Under the pieces are notes generated by a model that was not told the DNA's origin, searched no databases, and saw nothing but the letters and a program-made list of their open reading frames with translations. Positions 25,529 through 34,337 of a DNA stretch of 64,000 bases are shown here, piece by piece (position 1 is the stretch's first letter; every line of letters starts with the position of its first letter). The position numbers and the translations under genes were made by a program. This DNA comes from Streptomyces geranii (GTDB lineage: Bacteria; Actinomycetota; Actinomycetes; Streptomycetales; Streptomycetaceae): NCBI RefSeq assembly GCF_002954775.1, contig NZ_PJME01000015.1:1-64000 (forward strand), in the 5' to 3' direction.

Positions 25529-26158
25529 CTACCGCCCGGCGGCTACCGCAGGCGTTACGTCGCAGGTGCCCGACCTTGTCGTGCCGTCCTGGCCCCGCAG
25601 CTCCACGGCGATCCGGCCGTCCGGGTCCTGACCGTAGGCGATCGTGCAGGTCAGCTGGCGTAGAGCCGTGCTGTTCAGGGGTCTGAGGGGGAAGGGCAGG
25701 AGGGTGGTGATCCTGCCGGACCGGGAGCGGTCCACCTCGATCTTCGCGCCGGGGCGGACCTTCGGGAGGGACGTGGCCAGGCCCGCCGCCAGGTCTGCGG
25801 TCTTCGGGCCGGTCAGCAGCTCCGCCACGATCTGCTCCGTCGGTACGGGGCCCGGGTCGTCCTCGGTGTTCTCACTCTCGGTTTCCGGGTAGTAGTAGGT
25901 GCCGCCGAACTCGGACGCCGACGGGCGCGTCGAGCGGATCACGGGGCTCAGGCCGCCGTCGGAGGCGTGGAAGAAGAGCACCATGTCGTGGTCGCGGTCG
26001 AGGAAGGCCTGCACGCTGGCCGGGGCGCCCGCCTCGATGACGTCGGTCTCCGGGATGCCGGTGCCGCAGCCGCCGAGCAGCAGCGGCATCGCCAGCGCGA
26101 CAGCTGCCCGCACGGCTGCCTTTGCCGTGGCGGCAGCCGGCCCCCCGCCTCGTCTCAT
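25529..26158 (-). CDS. Lipoprotein with GerMN-like domain, third gene of two-component operon
   Basis: This is a 209-aa predicted lipoprotein: an N-terminal hydrophobic segment ends in the lipobox LLGGC. The mature part contains a GerMN-like stretch (EQIVAELLTGPKTADLAAGL, then a TSLP strand and KIEV). Its start overlaps the kinase stop by 4 bp, so the gene order regulator, kinase, lipoprotein is one operon. The same order occurs in afsQ1-Q2-Q3 of S. coelicolor, where the lipoprotein is thought to modulate the kinase. The identity with AfsQ3 is not shown; a sensor-accessory role is an inference. Confidence 0.85.
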   Translation of the reverse strand: MRRGGGPAAATAKAAVRAAVALAMPLLLGGCGTGIPETDVIEAGAPASVQAFLDRDHDMVLFFHASDGGLSPVIRSTRPSASEFGGTYYYPETESENTEDDPGPVPTEQIVAELLTGPKTADLAAGLATSLPKVRPGAKIEVDRSRSGRITTLLPFPLRPLNSTALRQLTCTIAYGQDPDGRIAVELRGQDGTTRSGTCDVTPAVAAGR

Positions 26159-27657
26159 CCGGCTGCTCCCTCCACGTTCAGCGGTATCTCGACCGCGAAG
26201 ACGGCGCCGCCTCCCGGGCGGTTCCCGGCGTGGATGGTTCCGCCGTGCAGCTTCACGTTCTCCAGGGTGATCGCGAGGCCCAGGCCGCTGCCCGCCGAGC
26301 GGGTGCGGGCCGCGTCGGCCTTGTAGAAGCGGTCGAAGATGTGCGGGAGGGACTCCGGGCGGATGCCGGGGCCGCTGTCCACGACGTCGGTGATCAGTAC
26401 GGACGGGCCCTGGGCGCGGGTCTCGGTGCGCAGGCGCACGGTGACGGGGGCGCCGCCGTGCCGCAGGGCGTTGCCGACCAGGTTCGCGATCACGACGTCG
26501 AAGCGGCGCGGGTCGAGCCGCGCCCTTACGCCCTCGGGGAGTTCGGTGCGGATGCGGTCGTCGGTCCAGTGCCGGTTGCCGAGGGTCTTGCGGATCGCCT
26601 CGGCCACGTCCACCTCGTCGGCGTTCAGCTCGGCCGCGCGGGCGTCGAAGCGGGAGATCTCCATCAAGTCCTCGACCAGCACGGCGAGTTTGCCGGTCTC
26701 CGCGCTCACCAGCCGGACCGCGCGGGCGGTGTCGGCGTCCAGGCCGTCGTCGTCCGCGCCCTCGTCGAGCACCTCGGTGACGGCGAGCATGCCGGCCAGG
26801 GGGGTACGCAGTTCGTGCGAGACGTCGGAGGCGAAGCGGCGGGCGCGCGCCTCCGCCTCGCGCAACTCCCGCACCGAACGCTCCAGTTGGGCCGCCGTCT
26901 CGTTGAAGGTACGGGCCAGGTCGGCGAGTTCGTCGCTGCCGCGCACCGGAATCCTGGTGTCGAGCCGGCCGCTGCCCATGTGCTGGGCCGCCTCGCGCAG
27001 TTTCCGTACCGGACGCAGCACGCTGCGGGCGGCGACCAGGGCCGGGACCAGCGCGACGGCGAGGCCGGGCAGGGCGCCGTCACGGCCGGCCATGAGCAGG
27101 GCGTCGACGTTCAGCTCCTCGTCGGTCAGCCGCATGACGGCGTACAGGACGAGCCCGGTGGGCAGCACGCTGTCCGGGCTGGTCTTGAAGACGGTGGGCA
27201 TGGCGATCGTGAGGTAGGGGACGCCGTCCTTGACGACCCGCTCGAAGCTGCCGTGCGGGTTGGCCCCGGTGACCCCGGCGGCCCGTGCGCTGCGGCGCAG
27301 TTCGGGCGTGATGACGGTGGACACCGGGTGCTCGCCGGAGGAGACGCGGATCGAGCCGTACTCGGCGAACACCACCCAGGGGTGCGGCTTGCCCTTGCGG
27401 GCGATGTCCCGCAGCACGTCCTGCATGCCCTCCTCCCCCACGGGCAGCCCGAAGCCGGTCAGCTGGACCTGCTCACGGAAGTGGGCGACCGCCGTGTCCT
27501 GGGCGGTCTCCAGCAGCGCGTTGCGGGCCTCGCGGTAGGTCAGCGCGGCCGTCGTGCCCGCGCTGACGGCGGCGACCAGCAGGAACGCCAGCAGCAGCCT
27601 CGTACGCAGCCCGAACGCTCTGATCCGCGGGCGCCCTGGGCGGGAGCCGCCGGTCAC
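26155..27657 (-). CDS. Sensor histidine kinase (HisKA/HATPase, HAMP)
   Basis: This 500-aa membrane kinase has membrane segments at about 20-41 and 195-212 flanking an extracytoplasmic sensor region, then a HAMP domain (PVRKLREAAQHMGSGRL), an H-box with His281 (DVSHELRTPLAGM), an N-box (NLVGNALRHGG), DSGPGI and a GSGLGL G-box. It phosphorylates the OmpR-type regulator encoded upstream. The GTG start at 27657 overlaps the regulator stop (GTGA). The lipoprotein gene follows in overlap. The extracellular signal is unknown; the neighbours suggest an envelope stress. Confidence 0.92.
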   Translation of the reverse strand: MTGGSRPGRPRIRAFGLRTRLLLAFLLVAAVSAGTTAALTYREARNALLETAQDTAVAHFREQVQLTGFGLPVGEEGMQDVLRDIARKGKPHPWVVFAEYGSIRVSSGEHPVSTVITPELRRSARAAGVTGANPHGSFERVVKDGVPYLTIAMPTVFKTSPDSVLPTGLVLYAVMRLTDEELNVDALLMAGRDGALPGLAVALVPALVAARSVLRPVRKLREAAQHMGSGRLDTRIPVRGSDELADLARTFNETAAQLERSVRELREAEARARRFASDVSHELRTPLAGMLAVTEVLDEGADDDGLDADTARAVRLVSAETGKLAVLVEDLMEISRFDARAAELNADEVDVAEAIRKTLGNRHWTDDRIRTELPEGVRARLDPRRFDVVIANLVGNALRHGGAPVTVRLRTETRAQGPSVLITDVVDSGPGIRPESLPHIFDRFYKADAARTRSAGSGLGLAITLENVKLHGGTIHAGNRPGGGAVFAVEIPLNVEGAAG

Positions 27658-28337
27658 AGGGGGCCGAAGCGGTAGCCGAAGCCCCGCAGGGTCTGGACGT
27701 AGCGGGGGCTGCCGTCCGTGTCCTCGATCTTGCCGCGCAGCCGGGCCACGCACGCGTCGACCAGCCGGGCGTCGGCGTGGAAGCTGTGCTCCCAGACGTG
27801 CTCAAGGAGCTGCTGCCTGCTGAACACCTGCTCGGGGGCGGCGGCCAGGTGCAGCAGGAGCTTCAGCTCGGAGGGCGCGAGCGCGAGCGGGCGGCCCGCC
27901 TTGGTGACGGTCAACCCGGCCCGGTCGATGGTGAGTTCGCCGTACACCTCGATGGCAGGGCGGCCCGTGCCGCCGTCGTCGAGGCGGCGCAGTACGGCCC
28001 GGATGCGGGCCTCGATCACCTCGGGGCGGGCGGGCTTGACGATGTAGTCGTCGGCGCCCGCCTCCAGGCCGATGACGACGTCGAAGTCGTCGCCGCGCGC
28101 GGTGAGCATGATGATCGGCAGCTGGCTGCGCTCGCGGACCTGGCGGCAGACCTGTACGCCGTTCATGCCGGGCAGCATCAGGTCGAGCAGGAGCAGGTCG
28201 GGCCGGAACTCGGCGAGCGCGACGAGACCGGCCTCGCCGGTGGCAGCCGCCCGTACGTCGTGGCCTCGGCGGCGCAGACCGAGTTCGACCCCTTCGCGTA
28301 CGGAGGGGTCGTCCTCGATGAGGAGCACGCGGGGCAT
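27654..28337 (-). CDS. OmpR/PhoB-type response regulator
   Basis: This 227-aa regulator has a receiver domain with EDD (8-10), phosphoacceptor Asp52 (LLLLDLMLPGMNG), Thr in MLTARGDD and Lys in YIVKPARP. A winged helix is at the C-terminus (ALAPSELKLLLHLA to VDACVARLRGKIED to TLRGFGYRFG). It is first in the operon with its kinase and a lipoprotein. Sequence and gene order resemble both AfsQ1 and CseB of S. coelicolor; I cannot decide between these or a third paralogue. The short 90-bp leader contains a G-rich repeat array. Confidence 0.93.
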   Translation of the reverse strand: MPRVLLIEDDPSVREGVELGLRRRGHDVRAAATGEAGLVALAEFRPDLLLLDLMLPGMNGVQVCRQVRERSQLPIIMLTARGDDFDVVIGLEAGADDYIVKPARPEVIEARIRAVLRRLDDGGTGRPAIEVYGELTIDRAGLTVTKAGRPLALAPSELKLLLHLAAAPEQVFSRQQLLEHVWEHSFHADARLVDACVARLRGKIEDTDGSPRYVQTLRGFGYRFGPL

Positions 28338-28360
28338 CGGTGGTTCTCCCTAGGTGGTGA

Positions 28361-28425
28361 GTGGGGGTGATGGGGAGGGGTGGGGTGGGATGGGGTGGGA
28401 TGGGGTGGGCGTGATGGGGAGGGGT
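28361..28425 (+). repeat. G-rich tandem repeat (TGGGGTGGGA units)
   Basis: The plus strand is almost pure G/T/A with three adjacent 10-base units TGGGGTGGGA/C at 28381-28410, flanked by GGGGAGGGG copies. It lies between the start of the OmpR-type regulator and the stop of the MurJ-like gene. The many runs of four G could form a G-quadruplex in the plus strand, which is the template strand for both flanking genes. Confidence 0.7.
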
Positions 28426-28427
28426 GT

Positions 28428-30068
28428 TCAGGTGCGGGGCCGTCGTCGGCGTACGCCGTCGAGCAGTGCGTCGAGTTCGGTGAGCCGCAGTGGGCGGATG
28501 AGCAGGGCGAAGGTGAGGACGACGGCAGCGGCCCCGGCAGTTGCAGCGGCCGGCGGGCCTGATGGTGCCATGCCATGGGCCGCCAGGTGGCCGAGGGCGG
28601 TTGCCGGGACCGCCGCCAGGAGCAGACGGGCGTGGGTGCCGACGGCCGAGGTGCGCAGGGGGCGGCTGACGGCCAGGCGGCGGCTGAGCACCAGGGCGGT
28701 CAGCGCCCAGCCCGCGCACAGGGCGAGGGAGTACGCCGCCGCCATGCCGGTCACGGCCCAGCGGGCGGGCAGGAGGTGGGCGGCGGCCAGCGACAGGCCC
28801 GCGTTCAGGGTGACGATCACGAGGTTGAGCAGGAACGGCGTACGGGTGTCGGAGAGGGCGTAGAAGGCGCGGGACAGGACGTACTGGCCGGACAGCGCGA
28901 CCAGGCCCGGCGCGAAGGCCATCAGGATGCCCGCCATGGCCGTCGTGTCGTCGGCGCCTGTCCTGCCGTAGCCGAAGACGAGAGCCATGACCGGCTGCGC
29001 GAGGGCGAACAGCGCGCAGGCGGCGGGGACGACGGCGGACGCGCAGACGCGCAGGGCGTGCGAGACGTCGCGGCGTACGGCGGCGGTGTCGCCGTCGGCC
29101 GCCGCCGCGCTCATCCGGGGCATCAGCGCCGTGACGACGGAGACGGTGACGATGCCGTGCGGTACGACCCACAGGGCGTAGGCGTTGTTGTAGGCGCCGT
29201 AGCCGGGGCCGCCGTCGAGGCCCGCGGTGGTGGCGAGGCGGGTGGTGACCCAGTAGGCGGCCTGGTTGGCGAGGACCAGCAGCACCAGCCAGCCCGCCGC
29301 GCGCAGCGGGCGGGTCAGTCCGCTGCCGCGCCAGTCGAAACGGGGGCGCCAGCGGAAGCGGGCCGCGCGCAGGGCGGGGAGGAGGGCGAGGGCCTGGACG
29401 GCGATACCGGCGGTGGTGCCCCAGCCGAGTACGGCGGTCTCGGTGGCGGTGAGGGTGTCGTCGCCGCCTCCCATCGCCAGGGCCAGGTACAGGCCGAACA
29501 CGGTGATCACGACCAGGTTGTTGAGGACCGGCGCCCACATCATGGCGCCGAACCGGCCCCGGGCGTTGAGGACTTGGCCGAGGAGGGTGAACAGGCCGAG
29601 GAAGAGGATCTGGGGGAGGCAGTAGCGGGCGAGGGCGGTGGTCATGGCGGCCTGTGGGCCGGTGTAGTCGGTGTACGCGTCGACGATCGCGGGGGCCGCC
29701 CAGACGGCGGTCGCGGTGATCGCCAGCAGGGCGATCAGGCAGACGGTGACGAGCCGGTCGGTGTAGGCGGCGCCGCCGTCCTCGTGCTCCTTGGCGGCCC
29801 TGACCAGCTCGGGCACGAAGACGGCGTTCAGGGCGCCGCCGAGGAGCAGGACGTAGACGATGGTGGGCAGGGCGTTGCCGACCGCGTAGCCGTCGGCGAC
29901 GGGGCCGATGGTGCCGAGGGCTGCCGCGACGACGGCGGAGCGGGCGAAGCCGGTGGCCCGGGAGACGATCGAGCCCGCGGCCATGACAGCCATGGCGGCA
30001 CCGCCACGGGTCGCCGCCGACTTCAGCTGCGTAGTGGTGGTCGGGGTCGTCTGGGTCGTCCGGGTCAT
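28428..30068 (-). CDS. murJ: MurJ/MviN-family lipid II flippase
   Basis: This 546-aa polytopic protein has about 14 hydrophobic segments and MviN family signatures: SRATGFARSAVVAAALG near the N-terminus, GGALNAVFVPEL (about 75-86) and GQVLNARGRFGAMMWAPVLNN (about 160). MurJ moves the peptidoglycan precursor lipid II across the membrane. It lacks the cytoplasmic pseudokinase extension of the main actinobacterial MviN, so it may be an accessory paralogue. It is coupled by ATGA to the FemX-like gene upstream, which acts on the same precursor. The start at 30068 is chosen for this overlap. Confidence 0.9.
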   Translation of the reverse strand: MTRTTQTTPTTTTQLKSAATRGGAAMAVMAAGSIVSRATGFARSAVVAAALGTIGPVADGYAVGNALPTIVYVLLLGGALNAVFVPELVRAAKEHEDGGAAYTDRLVTVCLIALLAITATAVWAAPAIVDAYTDYTGPQAAMTTALARYCLPQILFLGLFTLLGQVLNARGRFGAMMWAPVLNNLVVITVFGLYLALAMGGGDDTLTATETAVLGWGTTAGIAVQALALLPALRAARFRWRPRFDWRGSGLTRPLRAAGWLVLLVLANQAAYWVTTRLATTAGLDGGPGYGAYNNAYALWVVPHGIVTVSVVTALMPRMSAAAADGDTAAVRRDVSHALRVCASAVVPAACALFALAQPVMALVFGYGRTGADDTTAMAGILMAFAPGLVALSGQYVLSRAFYALSDTRTPFLLNLVIVTLNAGLSLAAAHLLPARWAVTGMAAAYSLALCAGWALTALVLSRRLAVSRPLRTSAVGTHARLLLAAVPATALGHLAAHGMAPSGPPAAATAGAAAVVLTFALLIRPLRLTELDALLDGVRRRRPRT

Positions 30069-31276
30069 CGGCGGTTCAGGTAGGCCTGGAAGGCGCGGTG
30101 GAGGGTGTGGTTGGCGCTGCCCGCCAGGGGCCGCTCCCACTCCCCCAGCGTCTCGACGACCTGTCCGCCGGTGCCGAGCTTCCAGCGCAGCAAGCCGTAC
30201 GTCCGGACGTCCGGATCGAGGGTGGAGGGCACCCCGCGCATGTCGTAGACGTCGGCGCCCAGGGCGTGGGCGTCGAGCAGCATGCGCCACTGGAGGGCGT
30301 TGGAGGGGCGGACCTCGCGGCGGTGGTCGGCGGAGGCGCCGGTCTGGTACCAGGCCCGGCGGCCGACGGTGATCATCGTGTGGGCGGCGAGGATCTCGCC
30401 CCGGTGACGGGCGAGGTACAGCTTCATCCGGCCGGGTTCCTCGGCGTTGAGGGCGGCGTACTGGCGCTCGTAGTAGGCGAGGGAGCGGCCGAGGCGGAAG
30501 CCGTCGCGTCGCTCGGTGATGCCCAACAGGCGGTGGAACTCGGTGAGTTCGGCCGCACTGCCGACGACCACCTCCACGCCCTCCTTCTGGGCGCGGCGGA
30601 CGTTGCGGCGCCATTCCTGGTTGAGGCCGGACCAGAGGTCCTCGGTGGTGCGGCCGGCGAGGGGCACCTGGAAGACGTGCCGGGGCTGGGCGTCAGCGTC
30701 CCCTCCGGTTCCGCCCGCTCCGGTGCCGTCGCCGCCGCAGCGGCGCCAGCCCCGGGCGCGCAGCCGTTCGGCGACGGCGGTGCCGAGGGGGTCGACCTCG
30801 CTGGCGAGTACGTCGCCGAGGCGGCGGCCGGGTCCGGCGAGCGGCTTGAGCAGGGCGGCGTCCCAGCGGCGGTAGGCGGGCGAGGGGCCGATACGGACGG
30901 CGAAGGCGCCGGTGCGGCGCAGGTGGTCGAGGAGCGGGCCGAGCCAGCGGTCGAGGTCGGGGTCGGCCCAGTCGGCGACGGGTCCCTCGGGGAGGTAGGC
31001 GAAGTACTTGCGGGTGCCGGGGAACTGGCGCAGCAGCACGAGGGCGACGCCGGTGAGCCGGCCGGCCTCGGGATCCGGTCCCCAGCCGAGGAGTTGGGAC
31101 CGCCAGCCCTCCTTGACGTCGGCCCAGGAGGGGCACTGGAGGAATCCGGCGCCGAGGGCGGACCCGGCGGGGGACGCGAGGAAGGCGCGGTAGGTCTCCG
31201 CGGTGATGGTTCGCAGGGCCACGCCCCGGTCCCGTGCGTGGGGCAGGTGGCTGGGCGGCACGAGCAGCGCTGACAC
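30065..31276 (-). CDS. FemX/FemAB-like peptidoglycan aminoacyltransferase
   Basis: This 403-aa protein of the FemAB family (lipid II aminoacyltransferases using tRNA-bound amino acids) shows tandem GNAT-like halves: FLQCPSWADVKEGWRSQLLGW near 45, then NQEWRRNVRRAQKEGVEV, RDGFRLGRSLAYY and DVYDMRGVPSTLDP with family-typical spacing. Members add the first cross-bridge residue in Streptomyces (FemX). The GTG at 31276 has GGAGAGG at about six bases. It is the first gene of a pair with murJ, so cross-bridge addition and flipping are linked. Low-complexity DGTGAGGTGGDADAQ near 195 is a variable loop. Confidence 0.88.
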   Translation of the reverse strand: MSALLVPPSHLPHARDRGVALRTITAETYRAFLASPAGSALGAGFLQCPSWADVKEGWRSQLLGWGPDPEAGRLTGVALVLLRQFPGTRKYFAYLPEGPVADWADPDLDRWLGPLLDHLRRTGAFAVRIGPSPAYRRWDAALLKPLAGPGRRLGDVLASEVDPLGTAVAERLRARGWRRCGGDGTGAGGTGGDADAQPRHVFQVPLAGRTTEDLWSGLNQEWRRNVRRAQKEGVEVVVGSAAELTEFHRLLGITERRDGFRLGRSLAYYERQYAALNAEEPGRMKLYLARHRGEILAAHTMITVGRRAWYQTGASADHRREVRPSNALQWRMLLDAHALGADVYDMRGVPSTLDPDVRTYGLLRWKLGTGGQVVETLGEWERPLAGSANHTLHRAFQAYLNRR

Positions 31277-31576
31277 AGTCTGGCCTCTCCTTCTCCCCGG
31301 GCGTTTTCGCGGGCCTGGTCCCAGGCCTTCTCGCGGGCCTGTCCTCAGACCTTTCGCGGGCCTCTTCGCGGGCCTTTTTCGTGGGGTCGCAAAGGATGCT
31401 CACAGCCGACCGTGACCGCTCCGTCCGGCGAATGTGACCGGAGCATGACCGTTCCTCACCAGTGGCCGTCATACAGCCCGAAGGCGGCTGACCTCGGGTT
31501 TTACGGCTCTACAGTCACGACATCCGCCGACTCGGCAAACCCTTTGTCACCTCGCTCCCGCCTCCCGGAGGTCCAG
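31277..31576. other. Divergent intergenic region between femX-like and L,D-transpeptidase genes
   Basis: These 300 bases separate two divergent cell-wall genes and should hold both promoters. Direct repeats of TCGCGGGCCT (see 31307-31375) occupy the part near the FemX-like start. On the right, GGAGGT at 31567-31572 is the ribosome binding site of the transpeptidase gene. I see no clear sigma-70 promoter and no gene. Confidence 0.6.
31307..31375. repeat. Four direct copies of TCGCGGGCCT
   Basis: Identical 10-base copies start at 31307, 31331, 31354 and 31366. They lie 31-100 bases upstream of the FemX-like GTG start at 31276, in its promoter or leader region. Spacing is irregular (24, 23, 12), so this is not a simple slippage array. 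Confidence 0.7.
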
Positions 31577-32788
31577 ATGTCTCGCACACCCGCATCAACG
31601 AACGCCCGCGTCCGGGCCACCGTCGTGACGGCGCTGCTGGCCCCGCTCACCCTGGCCGCGTGCACGTCGAACGGCGCTACCGGCGCGCCGGACGCGAAGG
31701 TGAAGCCGACCGTCGCGGACCGCCCGGTGACGGTGACCGTCACGCCCACGGGCGAACGGGTCCCGGCGGGCGCCCCGGTACGGGTCAGGGCGACGGGCGG
31801 CCGGCTCACCTCGGTGACGGTCACCGACGCCGAGGGCCACCGGCTCACGGGGAAGGTCGCCGCCGACGGCCGCTCATGGGTCTCCGCCCGCAAGGCGGCA
31901 CCCGGCGCGGCCTACACGGTCACGGCGGCGACCAGGACGACCGGGAGCGGCAAGGCGGCGACCACCAAGGCCGCCTTCACCACGGCTCCGGCGGAGAAGG
32001 TGAACAAGGTGGACTGGCGCCCGGGCGCGGGTGCGACGGTCGGTGTCGCCCAGCCGATCTCCCTGGTCTTCGACAACCCGGTGAAGAACAGGGCCGAGGT
32101 GGAGAAGCAGCTGCGCATCACCACCTCGAACGACACCGAGGGCTCCTGGGGCTGGATAACCGACTGGTCGGGCAAGGACCGGGTGGACTGGCGCCCCCGG
32201 ACGTACTGGCAGCCGGGCACGAAGGTCACCCTGAACGCCGCCCTGAACGGCACGGACTCGGGCACGGCGGGCGGCTGGTTCGTACGGGACTACACGACGA
32301 CGTTCACCATCGGCGCCCAACAGATCGCCAAGGTCGACCTGGACAACCACCAACTCACCCTGGTCCGCGACGGCAAGACGATCCGCACCATCCCGGTCTC
32401 CGGCGGCACCCCCGGCGGCGACCGGCGCTCCTGGCGCGGAACGGCCGTACTGATGGCCAAGGAGGGCACGATCAACATGAACTCCGAGACGGTGAACCTG
32501 GGCAACGCCTACAACAAGATGGTCGACCACTCGATGCGCCTGACCTGGTCGGGCATGTACGCCCACGCGGCCCCCTGGAACGCCCGCTACTTCGGCAACT
32601 CCAACCACAGCTCGGGCTGCATAGGCATGAGCGACGCGGACGCGGCGTGGTTCTACGACCAGGTGCGGCCGGGCGACCCCTTCGAGATCACGGGCAAGGA
32701 CACGAAGGGGGTGGTGGCGCCGGGGAACGGGTTCGGGGCGTGGAATCTGTCGTGGGGCGCTTGGCAGGGGAAGAGTGCGTTGCGTTGA
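31577..32788 (+). CDS. Lipoprotein L,D-transpeptidase (Ig-like domains plus YkuD)
   Basis: This 403-aa exported enzyme has a lipobox LTLAAC with Cys29. Two Ig-like domains follow (about 45-145 and 150-255; VNKVDWRPGAGATVGVAQPI), then a YkuD catalytic domain (from IAKVDLDNHQLTLV). The active site is HSSGCIGM with Cys348. This is the architecture of mycobacterial LdtMt2, which makes 3-3 peptidoglycan cross-links and is usually beta-lactam tolerant except to carbapenems. The ATG follows GGAGGT at four bases. It is divergent from the FemX-like and MurJ genes and convergent with the CAP gene. Confidence 0.93.
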   Translation: MSRTPASTNARVRATVVTALLAPLTLAACTSNGATGAPDAKVKPTVADRPVTVTVTPTGERVPAGAPVRVRATGGRLTSVTVTDAEGHRLTGKVAADGRSWVSARKAAPGAAYTVTAATRTTGSGKAATTKAAFTTAPAEKVNKVDWRPGAGATVGVAQPISLVFDNPVKNRAEVEKQLRITTSNDTEGSWGWITDWSGKDRVDWRPRTYWQPGTKVTLNAALNGTDSGTAGGWFVRDYTTTFTIGAQQIAKVDLDNHQLTLVRDGKTIRTIPVSGGTPGGDRRSWRGTAVLMAKEGTINMNSETVNLGNAYNKMVDHSMRLTWSGMYAHAAPWNARYFGNSNHSSGCIGMSDADAAWFYDQVRPGDPFEITGKDTKGVVAPGNGFGAWNLSWGAWQGKSALR

Positions 32789-32973
32789 GGGAGTTGGGGG
32801 AGTCGAGGTAGCTGGGCAAACCGAGGCCTTGCGGGGTGGCGACGACCCCGACGTCCCAGCGCCGCCCGTGCGCCGCGTCGACCAACTTGCCGCCCCGCCC
32901 AGCTCGAAGCCCCAGCTCGAAGCCCCAGGTCAAGGACCCGGGGCCAAGGGCAGGGCACGTTTGGACCGGGGAG

Positions 32974-33786
32974 TCAGCTCGTTGAGCCGAAGTCCTGGGT
33001 CCAGTAGTTGCCCGGTTGGGCCAGGCCTATGCCTATTTCCTTGAAGCCGCAGTTCAGGATGTTCGCTCGGTGGCCCGAGCTGTTCATCCAGCCGTCCATG
33101 ACGCTCTCCGGCGTCGTGTAGCCCGCCGCCACGTTCTCGCCCGCCGACCTGAACTTGTAGCCGACGCGGGTCAGGCGGTCGCTCATCGACGAGCCGTCCG
33201 AGCCGGTGTGGGACATGTTCTGGTGGTCCGCCATGTCCTGGCTGTGGTCCTGGGCCGCCTTCGTGAGCTTCTCGTTCTCCGTCAGGGCCGCGCAACCCGC
33301 CTTCGCCCGTTCGGCGTTGACCAGGGTCAGGACTCGTTCCGTGGGCGTCGGGGTCGCTGCCGCGGTCGGGGTCGACGTGGTCTCCGTCGGCGTGCTGCTC
33401 GGGGTCGCCGTCGGGGTCTGGTCCTCCAGCGTGCCCGCCGTGGGCGTTGCCGTCGGGGTGGCCGTCGTCGGCGAGGGGGACGCGCTCGGGGTCGCCTTCG
33501 CGGGCGACTCGCTCGGAGTCGCGGACGGTGTCGCCGGCGTGGTCGCGGACGGGGTCGGGGACGCCGTCGGGGTCGGGGTGCTCGACGGCTTCGGGGGTGT
33601 TGGCGGGGTCTGCTTTCCCCAGCCCCACCACGAGAACGAGACGATGCTCCAGCCGCCCGCATCGCTGCCGCTCGCCTGAGCCGCCGTGGGAATGCCCACG
33701 GCGCCCACGACCACCACAGCGGCGACCGCGCCGGTTATCTTCCGGCGTCTCGGTTTCTGGCGGTGCTTGGTCGTACGTCCGGTCAT
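32974..33786 (-). CDS. Secreted CAP (SCP/PR1) domain protein
   Basis: This 270-aa protein has a signal peptide (hydrophobic core AVAAVVVVGAVGI, then TAAQA) and a long Pro/Thr/Ser-rich stretch (about 60-150) expected to span or anchor in the wall. The CAP domain follows (about 152-265): VLTLVNAERAKAGCAALTEN, DMADHQNMSHTG, GENVAAGYTT and MNSSGHRANILN. His residues of the CAP cavity are present. Function of bacterial CAP proteins is largely unknown; similar proteins occur with wall hydrolases. It is convergent with the L,D-transpeptidase gene (185 bp apart). Confidence 0.92.
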   Translation of the reverse strand: MTGRTTKHRQKPRRRKITGAVAAVVVVGAVGIPTAAQASGSDAGGWSIVSFSWWGWGKQTPPTPPKPSSTPTPTASPTPSATTPATPSATPSESPAKATPSASPSPTTATPTATPTAGTLEDQTPTATPSSTPTETTSTPTAAATPTPTERVLTLVNAERAKAGCAALTENEKLTKAAQDHSQDMADHQNMSHTGSDGSSMSDRLTRVGYKFRSAGENVAAGYTTPESVMDGWMNSSGHRANILNCGFKEIGIGLAQPGNYWTQDFGSTS

Positions 33787-34337
33787 GCGTGGCCTCTTTC
33801 AGTGGTCCGGTTACCGCCGGTAAATGGGTCCCCCACAGCCCGTTCACCGGCCTTGGCCCTGCAGAGCCCGGTCATTATGGGGAGCGCCGAGCACGCCGGG
33901 CAACGAACACCCCCTCCGCCGAACGGCGTTCGGCGGAGGGGGTGTTGACAGGGCGTCCGGTCGGCGGGAGGGCGGGAACCGGCCCGTCCTCACCCTCCCT
34001 TCGCCCCTTGCGCACACTTGCCACCAGCGCAAAGGTTCATTTTTGCGACCGCGATCATCGGCGCGACACTCTCGGCGAATGAGCCTCTCCTGGCGGCAAG
34101 GTCCCGTTCGGTCACCAAAACGGCACAGTTGCCGCTATTGGCGATCAGCCAATTACCTCCAACGAGTGCAATTCCGGCGTGATACAGATCACCTCGAATT
34201 GAGGTGTGGGAGTCCGCGGCCCGGCTGTGAATCGAAAGTGAACGGAATTCGGCGGCAACCTATTCGCCGTGGGCGGCAACTGATACCACCAAAACCGCCT
34301 CCCTCACGGCGCCACCACGCGCCGTCGCCCGCGACCG
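33787..34337. other. Long intergenic region upstream of the CAP gene
   Basis: No gene is supported in these 551 bases. The part from about 34020 to 34300 is clearly richer in A/T than its surroundings. It contains the 3' end of the fasciclin transcript, a very strong hairpin (33906-33946) and the leader and promoter of the CAP gene. The CAP leader holds GGGGGACCCA on the minus strand, which recalls part of the ydaO c-di-AMP riboswitch but is too short to be a complete one. Confidence 0.6.
33906..33946. terminator. Perfect 19-bp stem hairpin, probable terminator
   Basis: AACACCCCCTCCGCCGAAC (33906-33924) pairs perfectly with 33928-33946 across a GGC loop. The stem is very GC-rich and lacks a following U-run, as is common for Streptomyces terminators. 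It would stop leftward transcription from the fasciclin gene before the CAP gene. Confidence 0.75.

Noticed and set aside
25529..28337. Naming the two-component operon afsQ1-Q2-Q3 or cseB-cseC.
   Set aside because: Gene order fits AfsQ, but similarity to CseB is about as good by eye. No sigQ or sigE neighbour is present, so no name was assigned.
33787..33905. Part of a ydaO-type c-di-AMP riboswitch before the CAP gene (minus strand GGTGAACGGG...GGGGGACCCA).
   Set aside because: Only the 5' core resembles it; about 40 bases remain to the ATG, too few for the second half. A covariance-model search would decide.
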